Assembly (NCBI GenBank): GCA_007449985.2
Contig: VIIQ02000836.1
Span: 124,001 to 188,000, forward strand
Direction: 5' to 3'
DNA: 64,000 nt
DNA from: Desmodesmus armatus
Taxonomy: Eukaryota; Chlorophyta; Chlorophyceae; Sphaeropleales; Scenedesmaceae
Each line of letters starts with the position of its first letter. Positions within the stretch are counted from its first letter, which is position 1. Shown piece by piece: positions 12,101-23,300 of the stretch. Under the pieces are notes generated by a model that saw only the letters and a list, made by a program, of their open reading frames with translations, was not told the origin of the DNA and made no database searches. Position numbers and translations under genes: made by a program.

Positions 12101-15100
12101 CCTCCAGAGTTGCCTCTCACCTGAAGATGTCGCTCTGTCTGAGGTAGTAGGTACGTGGCTGTCCTGCTGCAGGTCCCTCCTGCACCTCAGCCTGCAGCTT
12201 GAACACCTCAACAGGCAGCTGCCAGCCCCTGGCAACATCCACGGTCAGGCTCAGCAGCGGGGGCTGACAGGCAGGGATGAAAAAGGGCCGGTCAGCCTCA
12301 CCACCGTCACCTGTGCAGAAGGACACCAGCACAGGTCAGCACAGGTCAGTGCCGTCACCTGCGTACATCAGCACCAGATTGGGTGGTGTACCACCCAGTC
12401 AGACTGTGATGAACGTCACCCTGCTGTGACAACTCAGTTTTTTACTAACAGTGACTTTCAGTATCAGCCGTCAACATGGAATATGGTGGATGTAGGGTCC
12501 TCCCAGGCATCCAGCTCAGCCGTCAGTGGCGAACAGGATTAGACAACTGGACGGCTGTTTGAGGACTCACTCTCGTAGCAGGGCTTGTAGAGGGGGGCAC
12601 ACAGGGCCAACGGTCCAGGCCAATGCTGCAGCAACAACAGCAGCACAGCGGGACCGCGCCACACACGCAAACACCAGTGACTGCTTGCATGCGCAGTGTT
12701 CAGGAGGCTGCTTTCCCTGACATATCAAAATTGACAGCTCATAACTCGCTCCTGCACTGCACATCATGAAAATCCCAGGCATGCATATGTTTGTAAGTTG
12801 CTGCCTGCGCAAGCACCCCGCACCTGCAGGAAGGTGTCCACCACCAGGCCCATGCCCCCATAAATCAGCTGACTGCTGGCCACATGGGGCAGCGTGTACT
12901 CCAGGGCCACGTGCAGGATGGGGCTGCGGGTGGGAACGAAGCGCTGTGGTGGTGGTGGTGGCGAAGGTGCTGGCAGCGCATCCTCTGATGATGGGAGCGA
13001 CACCAGACTGAGTGTTGATCCAGCACGATGGCTCCTGCAGACGACGACGAAGCGTGGATGGCACAACTAATCACCACAAAACAAGCGGTGATCGAATAGT
13101 TTGTACAGCAGTGTCATTATGCGCAACACATGTGCAAGCCAATTCACTGATTCAGCAGTGCCATTGGTTTCACGGTATGGTGACATTGAAACACATGCTG
13201 TGCTGAGCATCCTGCCTAAGCGGTACTTACACAGTACGCCAGGCCTTCTGCACGTTGCCAAGCAGCCCTGCCGTGCGTTGGACGCTGATTGAGGTTGCTG
13301 TGCTGCACTGCGGCGGTGCTGAGAAGGCATCGTCAGCTGCCGCAATGTAATCGATACCGATGGAGGCTGTGCATCCACTGTCGGTGCCAAAGGGGGTTTC
13401 AAGACCCACGCGGGAGGCCCGGCTGCTGATCTCTTCCAGCAGGGTGAAGCCAACCCCTCCAGTATCACTGTCGCTGTTGCCCTGTGTGCAGCAGCTATCA
13501 CTTGAGTGGAAGACGTCAGCTGCCGGGGACTCTGTGTCATCAATGGGCTGTACACCCTCCTCCACCACTGGCTGTCCCGTCTTCTGGCACAGGCGACCGA
13601 GATACTGCGCAGTGCTGGTTGCTTGGTGCTTACCCACCGTGCTGGTGCTGATGCTGGTACTGCTGGCTTCGTTGGGCGGCTGCTGGCACACAGAGGACGA
13701 TGATGCTCCAGATAAGGACAGCTTGGTGCTGCTGGGGTGCGGCAGCAGGCGAGGCATGCTGCTGATGCTGCCTGACGGGCTGCAGCTGGCAGAGAAGCTC
13801 TCACCACCTGACACGCGGCTGCAGCTGCCAGCACAGGCACTAGCAGCAGGAGTAGTGCGTGCTGGGGTGGCGGGGGCACTGCCTGGCCTCAGGGTTGTGA
13901 TGGTGTTGTGGCTGCCAGCATCACTCAGACCGGCAGCACTGCTGCTGTTCACAGCAGTGAGCTTGCCCTGCTTGACATGTTGGGTTGTGCCTGGCAGTGA
14001 TGACACAGGGCTGGTTGGGTGAGCAAAGGCTGCGGGGACCACACCCAGCCCATGAGAAGGCGAAGGTAGTTGAGCCAGGCTGCTTGTCATTCGCCCTGCA
14101 GGGATGTGCATGGTACATCCACTAGCTGAGCCAGCATTGGCCTGGCTGATGGTACTGGTAGCATAGCTGCCAGCACTGAGGTGTGGGCCGGTGGTGGCAG
14201 GCGGGGTGGTGTGCTCAGATGCGGGGGATGAGCCCCGCCTGAAGAGATGGTAGGCCGCTGCAAGGGGCAGCAGGGCGTAGGCCACCAAGAAGCCAATGAA
14301 AAGTGCAGTGGAGGCAGCTCCTTGGGCCTGCAGGCGGGCAGCGGTGACATGCCTTCCAGTGAGTGGCATGCCCACATACGTCCACCGCCATGCCATCACG
14401 TTGCCTTTTTCTGCACAACTTGATCTGTACGGCTCGATACAGTATGCACTGGGTCACTTTGCAGCCTGCTTATCATCACATGGAGGGGATATCGACTTCA
14501 AGGCCTGACTTCAAGGACTTTTATTCAAAGGAGGTTGTGATACCTAACTCAACCTGCCAGTTTGTGCAAACACCCACACAGCTGAAGCAGCAGCCCAAGC
14601 ACACAGGCTACCCAAAGTCTCGTTCTCACCTGTCTGGCAGGCTTGTAGAAACTCCCAGGAGGCTTGACTTGCCCCAAATAGTACACCTGGGGTTCACCAC
14701 GATCGCCTGGTGTGTAGAGCCCAACACCACCGGCGCTGACACCCAGCTTGTCCTGTTGTGACAGCCAGAAGTAACAACCAAACTAGATGAGTGCCTGTGC
14801 CCAACAGGCAGCACTGCAGCGCAGTGCAGTTTGGATGCCAGTGTATGTGCAAAAGCAGCGAGCTACACGATAAAAATCCGCAGGTGAAACTATTCCTTCA
14901 CAGGTTTGTCCTGCGCAGAGTGCATTGCACTAGGCCTGCTACAGCCATGCGACCTCCCTGCTGATGTCGTGCAGCTGCACATGATCGAGAATGCAATCCA
15001 TTCTGTCAGCACAACATGCATGATGTGCACCAATCACAACATCCACCCAGGCTGGATGCCGCCTCAGCTGGAATGCATGCACTGCAACAGCCGCTGTTGT

Positions 15101-18100
15101 TTGGAACAACAGCCGCAGGGTGAGCAGATATGTGGCGCGGCAGCACATTAACAAAAAACGTACCTGCGTGTTGTAGATGTTGGTGAGTGTTTTGCCCCTG
15201 AACCTCTCAGGCAAAGGGCCCTGCAGCGTGTGCACACCAAAGGGGCCACTGTGCTTGATCCTTCTTTCACACTCCCACTCATCCACAGCGCTCAGCACCA
15301 GCACAAAGTCCCCGCGTGTCAGCACAAGGGTGGAGTGGTCGACAAACACCTGCTGGGCAATGCTAGAGTCCCATATGCGTGCTGCCTTGCGGTACCAAAT
15401 GGAGATCCTCAGGAAGAGCCACAGGGGGTGGTCATGGCTGTAGCCGCTGTGCCACAGGGGCTCCCTGGGGTCAGGCCGAAGAGGGTAAAGCTGGGGGTCC
15501 TTGAAGCCTTGCTCCGTGCCGTAGTAGATGGCAGGAATGCCTGCAGACATCAGGCGGCAAGCAGCACGTCATTGTGGACAACACGACGTGTCACAAGCCT
15601 TCCTGAGCTCCTCGAGGATGGTGTGTTCCTGCAACACTCCTTGTCAGGTACCGTGACTGCACGGCCCTGAATTTGGAACTTAAGTTGGCAGCGCACAACA
15701 GTAGGACCACTCGGCCAGTGTTCTAGCAGTGCGGCACTGCATGCCAGGTTGGTACCCTGTCATTTGCGCTTCAAGCTGCATGATGCAAGACCTACCTTCC
15801 GTGAACAGCGTGTAAGCCAAGGCATTCCTGCAGGCGCAGCAGTAACAGGGCCCCGCAATCACCGTCAGCACATCACTGTCACATGATGATCCCTGGAAGT
15901 CTCCAAGGCTGGCTGATGTGTTGGCTGACAACTGTGCATTTATCAGAGTGACACATCACACGTCATTGCAGGGGGCGCCAAAAGTGGCTCCCCAGCTGCG
16001 TATAAGCAGGAGTGCACCACTGCACAACTGTGATGCACACTAGATATATCGCTAACTCTGTATATGCGGTGTGGGCTCGGCATCGCCTGGGGTGTGCTAC
16101 ACAGGGGTCGCCAGCCGACAGCTGCTGTTCAGCTGTCAAGTAGGTGTTGAGGCCATGTATGTCCCTCTGCCCCTCTGCAAGCGTGCACCAAACCTTCATA
16201 AATACGCCTCGAAATTTCGCATCGCAAGCACACCTAAGGGGAGGTTGACAGCATCCCAACAGCGCAAGCCATAGATCTGCAGATCTGTTGCGTATACTGC
16301 GTCCAGAGCATACGTGGCAATCGCATGGCTGAGAATACAACGATAGTACATAGGTACCTACTAAAAACGTCTCCCGGCACTATATAAAGCTGAGCTCCGT
16401 TGGCTGTAACACAGGGTTTGAACCATCTTTGGGTACAGCAGAGTTGAGGCCTCTGTGCTCCAAACTGAGCGTATGGTCACAGACTACCCATCAGGAATTA
16501 TGCAGGTAGAATACAATCCTGCTTAGCAGTGCTACACAGATGGATTTCAAAATAAGTGCACATGATGGATTTTACTTGTGACTAACACTGTTACTTGTTA
16601 CTCAAGGCTCCAGTCCTTGCGCTCCAAACACTGGCCCTCCTTGGGTGGGGCAACACAGCCATGGGATGGAGGGCCTCAAAAATGCCTACAATGTGTAGTT
16701 ACGGTAGGCACCCCTTGATGATGAACATGTTGACAAACATGCATGATATCAGGGTGACATGGAGAATTTGGGAATGTGCATGATATCAGAGTGACATCAG
16801 GAATTCAGGAAGTAGCCCTGGCACTTGAAGCGGGAGATAGAGCTGTAGTTTGCGTGTAGCCAGCGGGGCAGGTCATGGTTGTCTGCAAAGGTGACGGTGT
16901 CATGCACCCTGTCACCCATCAGGGCCAACCATGCGGACCGCTGGTGGGACAACCATACCATGTCATACTCTGGCTTGTACTCCTGCGCAAGGAAGCGACA
17001 GCGGCAGGAACATATCAGGGTATGTCAACCCCAGTGACGTTACAAAACAGCGACAGCGGCAGGAACATATCAGGGTATGTCAACCCCAGTGACGTTACAA
17101 AAACAAAATTGGCTACTTTTTGTGGCTGTGGGTAACCAGCTACATGGAACCTGCCGACTGCTGGAAGCAGCAGAGTTTGGCTGCTACAAGCAAGCTTGCA
17201 AGTTCAGCAATAAGGCAGCATGTGCCAATCACAGGGATAACTGGCGTTTTACATCTGTAGGGACGCTCAGGTGTAGTGCACTGCACGCACCACTTTTTTG
17301 CTAATTGACCACTGGCAGGCAGTTGCGCCCGCGGCGCTGCACAAATGCACCTTATGCTGGCACGCAAGGCCGATGCAGGAAGGATACTGGCTTGGTGTCA
17401 GCACACAGCAGCATGTGGACCAGCGCCACAACTCACCCTGAATGCTTTTGGTACAGCTGACGCCATGGGGAACCCAAACACGCTGTGGGCACCCTGGCGA
17501 TCCAGAAAATCTGCCTGTGCCTTCATTGCCAAAGGCAAGTTGTCGATGAGGAACAGCTCCCCCACTGTCCAGGTTGAGTTTGAGACGTGGCGGGTGAGCT
17601 CACTGCAGAACTCCTGCACAATGCAAGCGAGAGAGGAGGCACGGATGGGCTGGCTTGGAACAAGTGTACGTCACACTGTGACGTCCAGGCAACACTGGCT
17701 GGTGGACACTGGCTACCACAAAGAAGCCATGTGACAGCAGTTTTCAGACAAGCGAGCGCACACATGTGCTGTGCACACAGCTGTGGCCATACCGTGTTTG
17801 AGTTGCCAGCAGCATCAAAGCGCAGGGCATCAGGTGCATAGGTGGCCATGGTGTGGTCGAACACGTCCTTCATCAGCCGCAGCACCTCTGGGTTGGTGTG
17901 GTTCAGGTCGGGCAGGCCGGACAGCTTGCAGTGCTCACGGGCACGAGCAGCCTTGGGGCTGACAGGGGGGCCTTCAGGGGTCTCGCAGTAGAGCCCGTAG
18001 CAGCCTTCAAAGGGTGAACAGAGGGAGAGGAGCGACGGTCATCGCAGGCAGGCGTGCCAAGGGTGGCTTGCAGGACGGCGGCAGCTCAAGGCAAGCCACT

Positions 18101-19554
18101 TGTCTGCGCAGACGACTGGGGGGCTGGCAAACTCATGCAGGACGCATAGGTGCTCAAACTTTGACTTGGCAAACTTGGCAAGAAAACAGTAGAACAGAGT
18201 AAATGCAAAGTGTTTACAGCGCATAGCAGAACACAGGCGCCCACATGCCCAACGCCACAAAAGCTTGCGGTTGTGTGCCTATGCAATGCAGACAGGCAGC
18301 TTACTGCATTCAATGTCGTCACCAAATCAAAACGTGCAACCACACATGCAGTATCTGACCTTCGCAGTCATGGAAGTCCTGGCCATTGTTGAAGGGAACA
18401 AACGATGAGTAGTCCCCATAGCCAACATGGTTGATCACCATGTCAAACATGACGTACATCCCTGGGCGCATGGCAGAGGGGGGGGAGGGACATTCCATCA
18501 GCACGTGACACAGCATTTAACCGAATGCAAATTCAGCACCAGCAAGCATGAACCGCATGCTGGCAAGTGCACATGCAGCACCAGCATGCATGCGCGCAGA
18601 CTGATCAGCACACCGTGTGCTGTCGGACAGCACGAGCATGGATGTGCAGGCTGATCAGGGCACAGGCAGCACCAGCATGCATGCGCGCAGCGGGATCAGG
18701 GCATGCCCTGTGCGCACAGGCAGCACAAGCATACATGCGCAGGCTGCTCAGCGCACAAGCAGGACCGGCATGCATGCGCTGGCTGACCAGCACACAGACA
18801 TCCTGAGCATGCATGCGCACAGGTTGATCAGCAAACAGGCAGTACCAGCATGCATGCTAGCAGATTGATCATGCGCATGGCAGATCGTGCGCATGGTCTG
18901 CCTTGAAATCCAACATGGGCAGATGCACGCTGTACAGCAGCAGAGCTGCTGCATCCATCCCGTGCACTTCTAGATCTCGTCAATCCACACCTTACGGGCT
19001 AAGCTCGGACGCATAAGCTTGTGAGGACGGTTTTCAAAATGCAGGTTGCCAGTCAAGCTTGCTTTCATACTCACCCTTGTTGTGGTGTGCCTGCATCAAG
19101 TCTTGCAGGTCTTGCTGTGAACCAAAGGCAGGGTTGAACTTGTAGTGATCGGCCGGCCAGTAACCATGGTACCCAGAATTCTCCATGGAGTCAGCGCCTT
19201 GCATGGCGATGGGGCTGATCCACACAGCGTCAAAGCCAAGGTCTTCGACATGGTCCAGCCTATTTACAAGACCTCTGAAGGTACCCCCACAATAGCGGTT
19301 GAGGTTGGTGCAAGGTCTGCCCCACCCATCATTGGTGGCATAGCGGTCTGTCACCACCTGCGGCACAGTCACAAGCCAGTCAGCCATAGCTTGCAACGCC
19401 AGCACCCTTGTGCACAGCTGCGTTGACTGCTGCAGGTAGGAAGCGTCTCTCTTACTTGATAGATTGTTCTTGAGCGCCACTCCTTCACCGATGCGGTCTG
19501 CGCAACCCTTGCGCCAGCCCAAAACAGCACCAGGAGCGCTAGCAGCCGTCCCAT
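6451..19554 (-). CDS. AGS1: alpha-1,3-glucan synthase-like protein (GH13 - TM - GT5 - polytopic membrane domain)
   Basis: This is a very large multi-exon gene. By homology it should polymerise alpha-linked glucan from a sugar nucleotide at the plasma membrane and pass it outward. The start is the ATG at 19554, opening a signal peptide (MGRLLALLVLFWAGARVAQT). Exons checked in frame: 19554-19456, 19357-19075, 18461-18360, 18004-17793, 17613-17437, 16982-16825, 15827-15796, 15540-15164, 14752-14630, 14327-13231, 13034-12824, 12625-12571, 12310-12121, 11963-11827. Further exons lie near 11610-11530, 11260-11100, 10860-10700, 10455-10280, 10155-9950, 9785-9727, 9540-9357, 9060-8600, 8440-8190, 7985-7770, 7640-7250 and 7000-6842. 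The last exon is 6617-6451, ending in TGA. Domain order (amylase, single helix, starch-synthase-like transferase, multi-helix C-terminus) is that of fungal Ags1 (about 2,400 aa). The protein here is roughly 2,000 aa. Exon ends in the middle third are approximate. Confidence 0.85.
9357..13034 (-). other. AGS-like gene: cytosolic GT5 starch/glycogen-synthase-type domain
   Basis: This GT5 domain is spread over about 11 exons. Recognisable elements in order are HVALEYTLP then LIYGGMGLVVDTF (equivalent of the N-terminal K-x-G-G-L nucleotide-sugar loop, with Y in place of K), VQLHDYHGALSLVYIP (the HDWH-like motif), VIYVAHNTHYDARF, YIEHNGSVDILRPA, FVGRMTQQKGCDVI, the C-terminal FEPCGLVDVEFAWGG (E-x-x-G-L donor and catalytic motif), and IIGHDTGGLGKMPG (the TGGL loop). 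The key glutamates are retained. The donor (UDP- or ADP-glucose) cannot be told from sequence alone. Confidence 0.85.
13231..14327 (-). other. AGS-like gene: single membrane helix and long Ser/Thr-rich linker (exon 10)
   Basis: Exon 10 starts in phase after a CTGCAG acceptor and opens with one hydrophobic helix at about residues 527-548 (ALFIGFLVAYALLPLAAAYH) followed by positive charges (FRR). That orientation places the amylase domain outside and the following part inside. About 330 residues of Ser/Thr/Pro/Ala-rich sequence without a recognisable fold come next. The linker sits where fungal Ags1 changes sides of the membrane. Confidence 0.75.
16994..17103 (-). repeat. 55-bp tandem duplication in a glucan synthase intron
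   Basis: Two adjacent copies of a 55-bp unit (16994-17048 and 17049-17103) look identical and start with AGCGACAGCGGCAGGAACAT. They lie just upstream, in gene orientation, of the exon carrying GH13 region IV and end close to its acceptor. Confidence 0.8.
18535..18880 (-). repeat. minisatellite with GCATGCATGC palindromes in a glucan synthase intron
   Basis: About seven imperfect units of roughly 40-47 bp each carry CAGCACCAGCATGCATGCG or a close variant, followed by a TGATCAG-like block. The array lies in the intron between the exons at 19075 and 18461. All six frames stay open across much of it because of the repeat, not because it is coding. Confidence 0.75.
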
Positions 19555-20347
19555 GCTCCTGCAGAGCAAAAGCGCTATCAGTCAGCCACAGAACGTCCGA
19601 AATGCGGAAGACCAGGAGCAGCAGAGTTGGTGTCGGAAACTGCTTTTCCCCTCTCCCACCTGTCGTACTGTCCACCAGCAGCCCGCCAGCCCTCGCAGTG
19701 CAGCTTGTATGTCTATAAGCTTTGTTTCAGACAATCACGATTTCGGAACATGGCTATCTGCAACAAAGCAGTGTCGAGCGCCCCGCGGCGTAATGTTTAA
19801 ACAGTGCAGCTATGGCTGAAATAAAGAAAAAGAAAACGTAGTCAAATGTTGTATGTTCATGATCGGATGTTGCTTTGGCTGGTGGGCTGTCGAGGTCAAC
19901 GGTGTGTGTTGTAAAGTTGACCAGCAAGGAAGATGCGCAGACGCTCCTCAGTGAGCCCTGATGTTGCAGCCCGAACTCAAGCACGTTGAGCCTCCAAGAG
20001 CCGCACGTACTTGGCTGTAGTTGTTGCTACGTAGGTATACCTTGTCAACTTTTGGCATGTTTATGCATTCCCACTCGCAGACAGACGGCAAGTTGTTATT
20101 CTAAGGAAGAGCCAGAGTCAATTCAACATGTAATTGTCAATACAGCATTGTTCCGCTCTCAGGAAGCCCTTCCAAAGTACGCAAGGCGGCCTTTTGCGGA
20201 CTGTCGATCTGACCGTGATCTGGCATAGCTGAGTCACGGTCCCAGGGGTCCTACGGGTTAGGCTATTACTACCCTTGCATGGTCCTTGATAGCATGGTGT
20301 AGTTTTACATAAACCCCAACCTTGTTCAAGACACCTGCATTGCCACA
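19555..20347. other. divergent intergenic region, possible RVT-tail fragment
   Basis: This separates the start of the glucan synthase (-) from the start of the thioesterase (+), so it should hold both promoters; no clear TATA box was identified. A plus-strand frame at 20086-20228 (SYSK-type Cys, EEPESIQHVIVNTALFRSQ) weakly resembles the zinc-binding tail of non-LTR reverse transcriptases, like the fragment at 3.1 kb. It is short and unsupported by neighbouring sequence. Confidence 0.35.
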
Positions 20348-23300
20348 ATGGCAAGCCCTGACAAGGGCAGCAGTGAAGTGCAGCAGCTCCGCGAGCGTGT
20401 CCAAGTCCTTGAAGAGCAATTGAGCAAGCTACTGGCAGCACAGGATGTATTCACCGGATCTATTGCTGGTGAGAAGTGCATAACAGATTGTGATGCAACA
20501 TGTTGCCCCATGCCCTCACATATTGAACCTCCAGCTCAGGGCCCTGGGGCCTCAGCATCACCACGTGCAATCAATGCACATCAGCATTGTGTAGCTGCCG
20601 CAGCAATCCTTGACTTCGTGTTACATTCAACACTCTTACAATCCCCACAACTCTCACAGCCAGCCAGCCTCTCCCTGAGAGTGTGGCCATGGGTGCCACA
20701 CGCATCGTCATGCACCAGATCGTGGCCCCGTCAGAAGTGGATGCACTCGGCATATGCTTCGGTGGGCAGGTGAGCACCACTGGGGCCAGTGGCTGCAATC
20801 GAATCAACTGGATCTACCCAGGGCCTGGCACACAAACCTCCAGGCAGGGCAGGCCTGCCTGGACTGCTGGCAGCAGGCAGCAGGAATAGGCTGCCTCGCG
20901 GCATGTAATCACCCCAGAACTGTAGAAGCCGTATGGCCACAGCAGCTGGGGTGACGGAGCAGTGTGCTTCCAGCACTCAAAGCACTATGTGACGCACAGC
21001 CTTGTCTGTTGCTGTGCAGGTGCTGTCATGGATAGATGTGTGTGCTGGCCTGGCTGCCAAGACCCTTGCCCATGGGCCCTGCGTAACTGTCAGCGTTGAT
21101 GCAGTGCACTTTTTCAAGTGAGGAGCACATTCAGCAGGCAGCCACATTACAGTTGCTCCGTCAAACCTCTGACAACAACATACGCAGCCTCTTTGTTGGG
21201 ATAGCCTCTGCGTCAGCATGTTCACTTCCCAGCACCGCTGCTGGTGTTGGGGGTGTTGTCAACTACTGGCGTAATGATGGCAGCTTACATACTCTTTCCC
21301 CCTTCCCCTCAAACTCAGACTTCCTTACACCCCTTCCTTCCCCTGTCCTTTGTCTAGGCCCTGCAAGCTGGGTGATGTGGTCATGATCGCTGCCATGGTC
21401 AACCGCACATTCAGCAGCAGCATGGAGGTGGGGGTCAGGGTGGAGGCAGAGGAGATGGCTACTGGACTGAGGAGGCACTGCTGCAGTGCCTACCTCACCT
21501 TTGTGTCACTCAAAGCCAAGAGACAGTCGCAGCTGCCACACCCGCAGCCTGCACCGCTGCAGCAGCAGCCCACTAGGGATGGCAGCAGTGACAGCATACA
21601 GCAACAGAGTGGTGACGCAACCCAGCAGCAGCAGCGCTTTGCACTGCCGCGTGTTGTGCCGCACACCAGCGAGCAGCGGCGCATCTATGCTCAGGCAGAG
21701 TCGCGGCGGCAGCAGCGGCTGGCAGCACGCCAGGCGGCCAAGGAAGACCCACACAAGGCAGCCCTGCTGAAGGCATGCCGGCTACGGCCTGTCACACACA
21801 GGTGTGGGAGGGTTGGATAATGGCCCTTGCCAAGGGGGAAGTTGTATGGGCTTGGCCACCTGTTCACTGCTGTGCAGACTCCAAAATGATGCATCATTGC
21901 AGCTGGATGTGACAGCAGACTGGCCTCTTGGTCGTGTTGCTGTGACAACCATTCGCAAGGGGTATTGCAAGTGTAGAGCAGGGGGCACCCAAGGAAGCTG
22001 TGGTTGCACCAATCAACCTGCATGTTTGGCTTGCAGACGGCCAGCACTGGCATTGACCATCGGACAGCTTCTATGCGTAAAGACTCTGTCAGTATCATAC
22101 TTGCAGCATCCCTTGGTTGCTGAGGACCACTGCCTGCCTGCCTGCTTCTCGCTGTGTTGCAACTGTCCCGACCTTGTTTTTCATCACTGTGCACTGCTGC
22201 TTGGTGCTGATCATCAGGGAGGGTGGACCCACTCTGCCTCCACCCATCATGCTGACCTCTGTGGAGGATTCACTCAGCCGCAGGAGCAGCAACAGCAGCT
22301 TCAGCAGGCAGAGCAGTGGGGCAGGAGAGCTGGTGTCACCACGCCCTCCCTTGCCACCTGGCAACCAGCAAAAGCAGCAGCAGCTTGAGCACACAGGAGG
22401 GACGGCCAGTGAACCGCCAGGGCGGCGCCAAGTGCAGCCAGGTGTGCAGCTTTTGAGCTGTTTTCTTGAGGAGTAGGGCACGTCTACATGCTGACGTCAC
22501 AACAATGGCAATCCCCGCTATTCAAACAGCACAGCAAGGGATGCAGCCCAGTGTGCAACAGTATCAGCTAGTTCTGCTATCTGAGACAACACAGCAAGGG
22601 GCACTGCAGACATGCACTGACTGGGTATCCGCATGACTGTATGCCTGCATCTGTTGGCTTTTGTGCAGGTGCCACCACCGTGTACATGACTCAGTCCATC
22701 ATGCCCCAAAACGCCAACACACTGGGCATCACGTTTGGCGGACAGGTGGGAACGAGTCCTGCCAGCTGCAGCGTCCTGATCGCAGCCACGGCCCCAGCTG
22801 CTTTTGCTACAGAGTGGTGCAAGGACTGCACTGTTGGACCACTGGGCACACCATGCAGCACCAGCAGTGCAGACTGCATCGGTATGTCTTGGACACACAA
22901 ACATGCCTGTTCGTCTGCGTTGCAACTGCAGTTGATGCACAAGTGAAAAAACCTTCCACCTGTGTTGTGAAAGCGGGGTTGAGCAGCTCATCTCTCCGCT
23001 GCTTGTACATGTCTGCTATGCTGTCAGGTGCTGTCCTGGATGGAGCAGTCTGCCTACATCAGTGCCTCGCGGCTGCGTGGTGCACACCACCTGACAGCCA
23101 GCATGGATGGGGTCAGCTTTGCTGCCTCAACCAAGGTGGGGGACATACTCTACATCATATCAGAGGTGAGTGATGTGCTCCATGGGCCGCAGTTTGGCAG
23201 GGCAGGGGCAGGGGTTGGTTCATGTCTGTGTGGACAAGCATTGGGGAGTATGTGTGTGGTGTGAGGTGCAGACGGTGTCCAGCACATGGCTGATCACCGC

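Larger units (their letters stand above)
14630..19554 (-). other. AGS-like gene: N-terminal GH13 amylase-type domain (exons 1-9)
   Basis: This part encodes the secreted, amylase-like domain. After the signal peptide comes IYQVVTDRYATNDGW, a typical GH13 opening. The four GH13 regions follow in order: I (FDMVINH, exon 3), II (LRFDAAGNSN, D225), III (TVGELF, E251) and IV (TFADNHD, D328). The nucleophile, acid/base and third acidic residue (Asp225, Glu251, Asp328) are all present, so the domain could be catalytically active. Next come GIPAIYYGTEQGF and a C-terminal beta domain ending in exon 9. In fungi this domain is thought to process or terminate glucan chains outside the membrane; the same role here is inference. 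Confidence 0.85.

Noticed and set aside
16380..16430. TATATAAA and GGTTTGAACC as promoter or tRNA T-arm
   Set aside because: Both lie in a large intron of the glucan synthase gene. No cloverleaf could be completed around the T-arm-like sequence, and no gene starts nearby.
18535..18880. CRISPR-like array
   Set aside because: Units are imperfect and contiguous, with no unique spacers, inside an intron of a eukaryotic gene.
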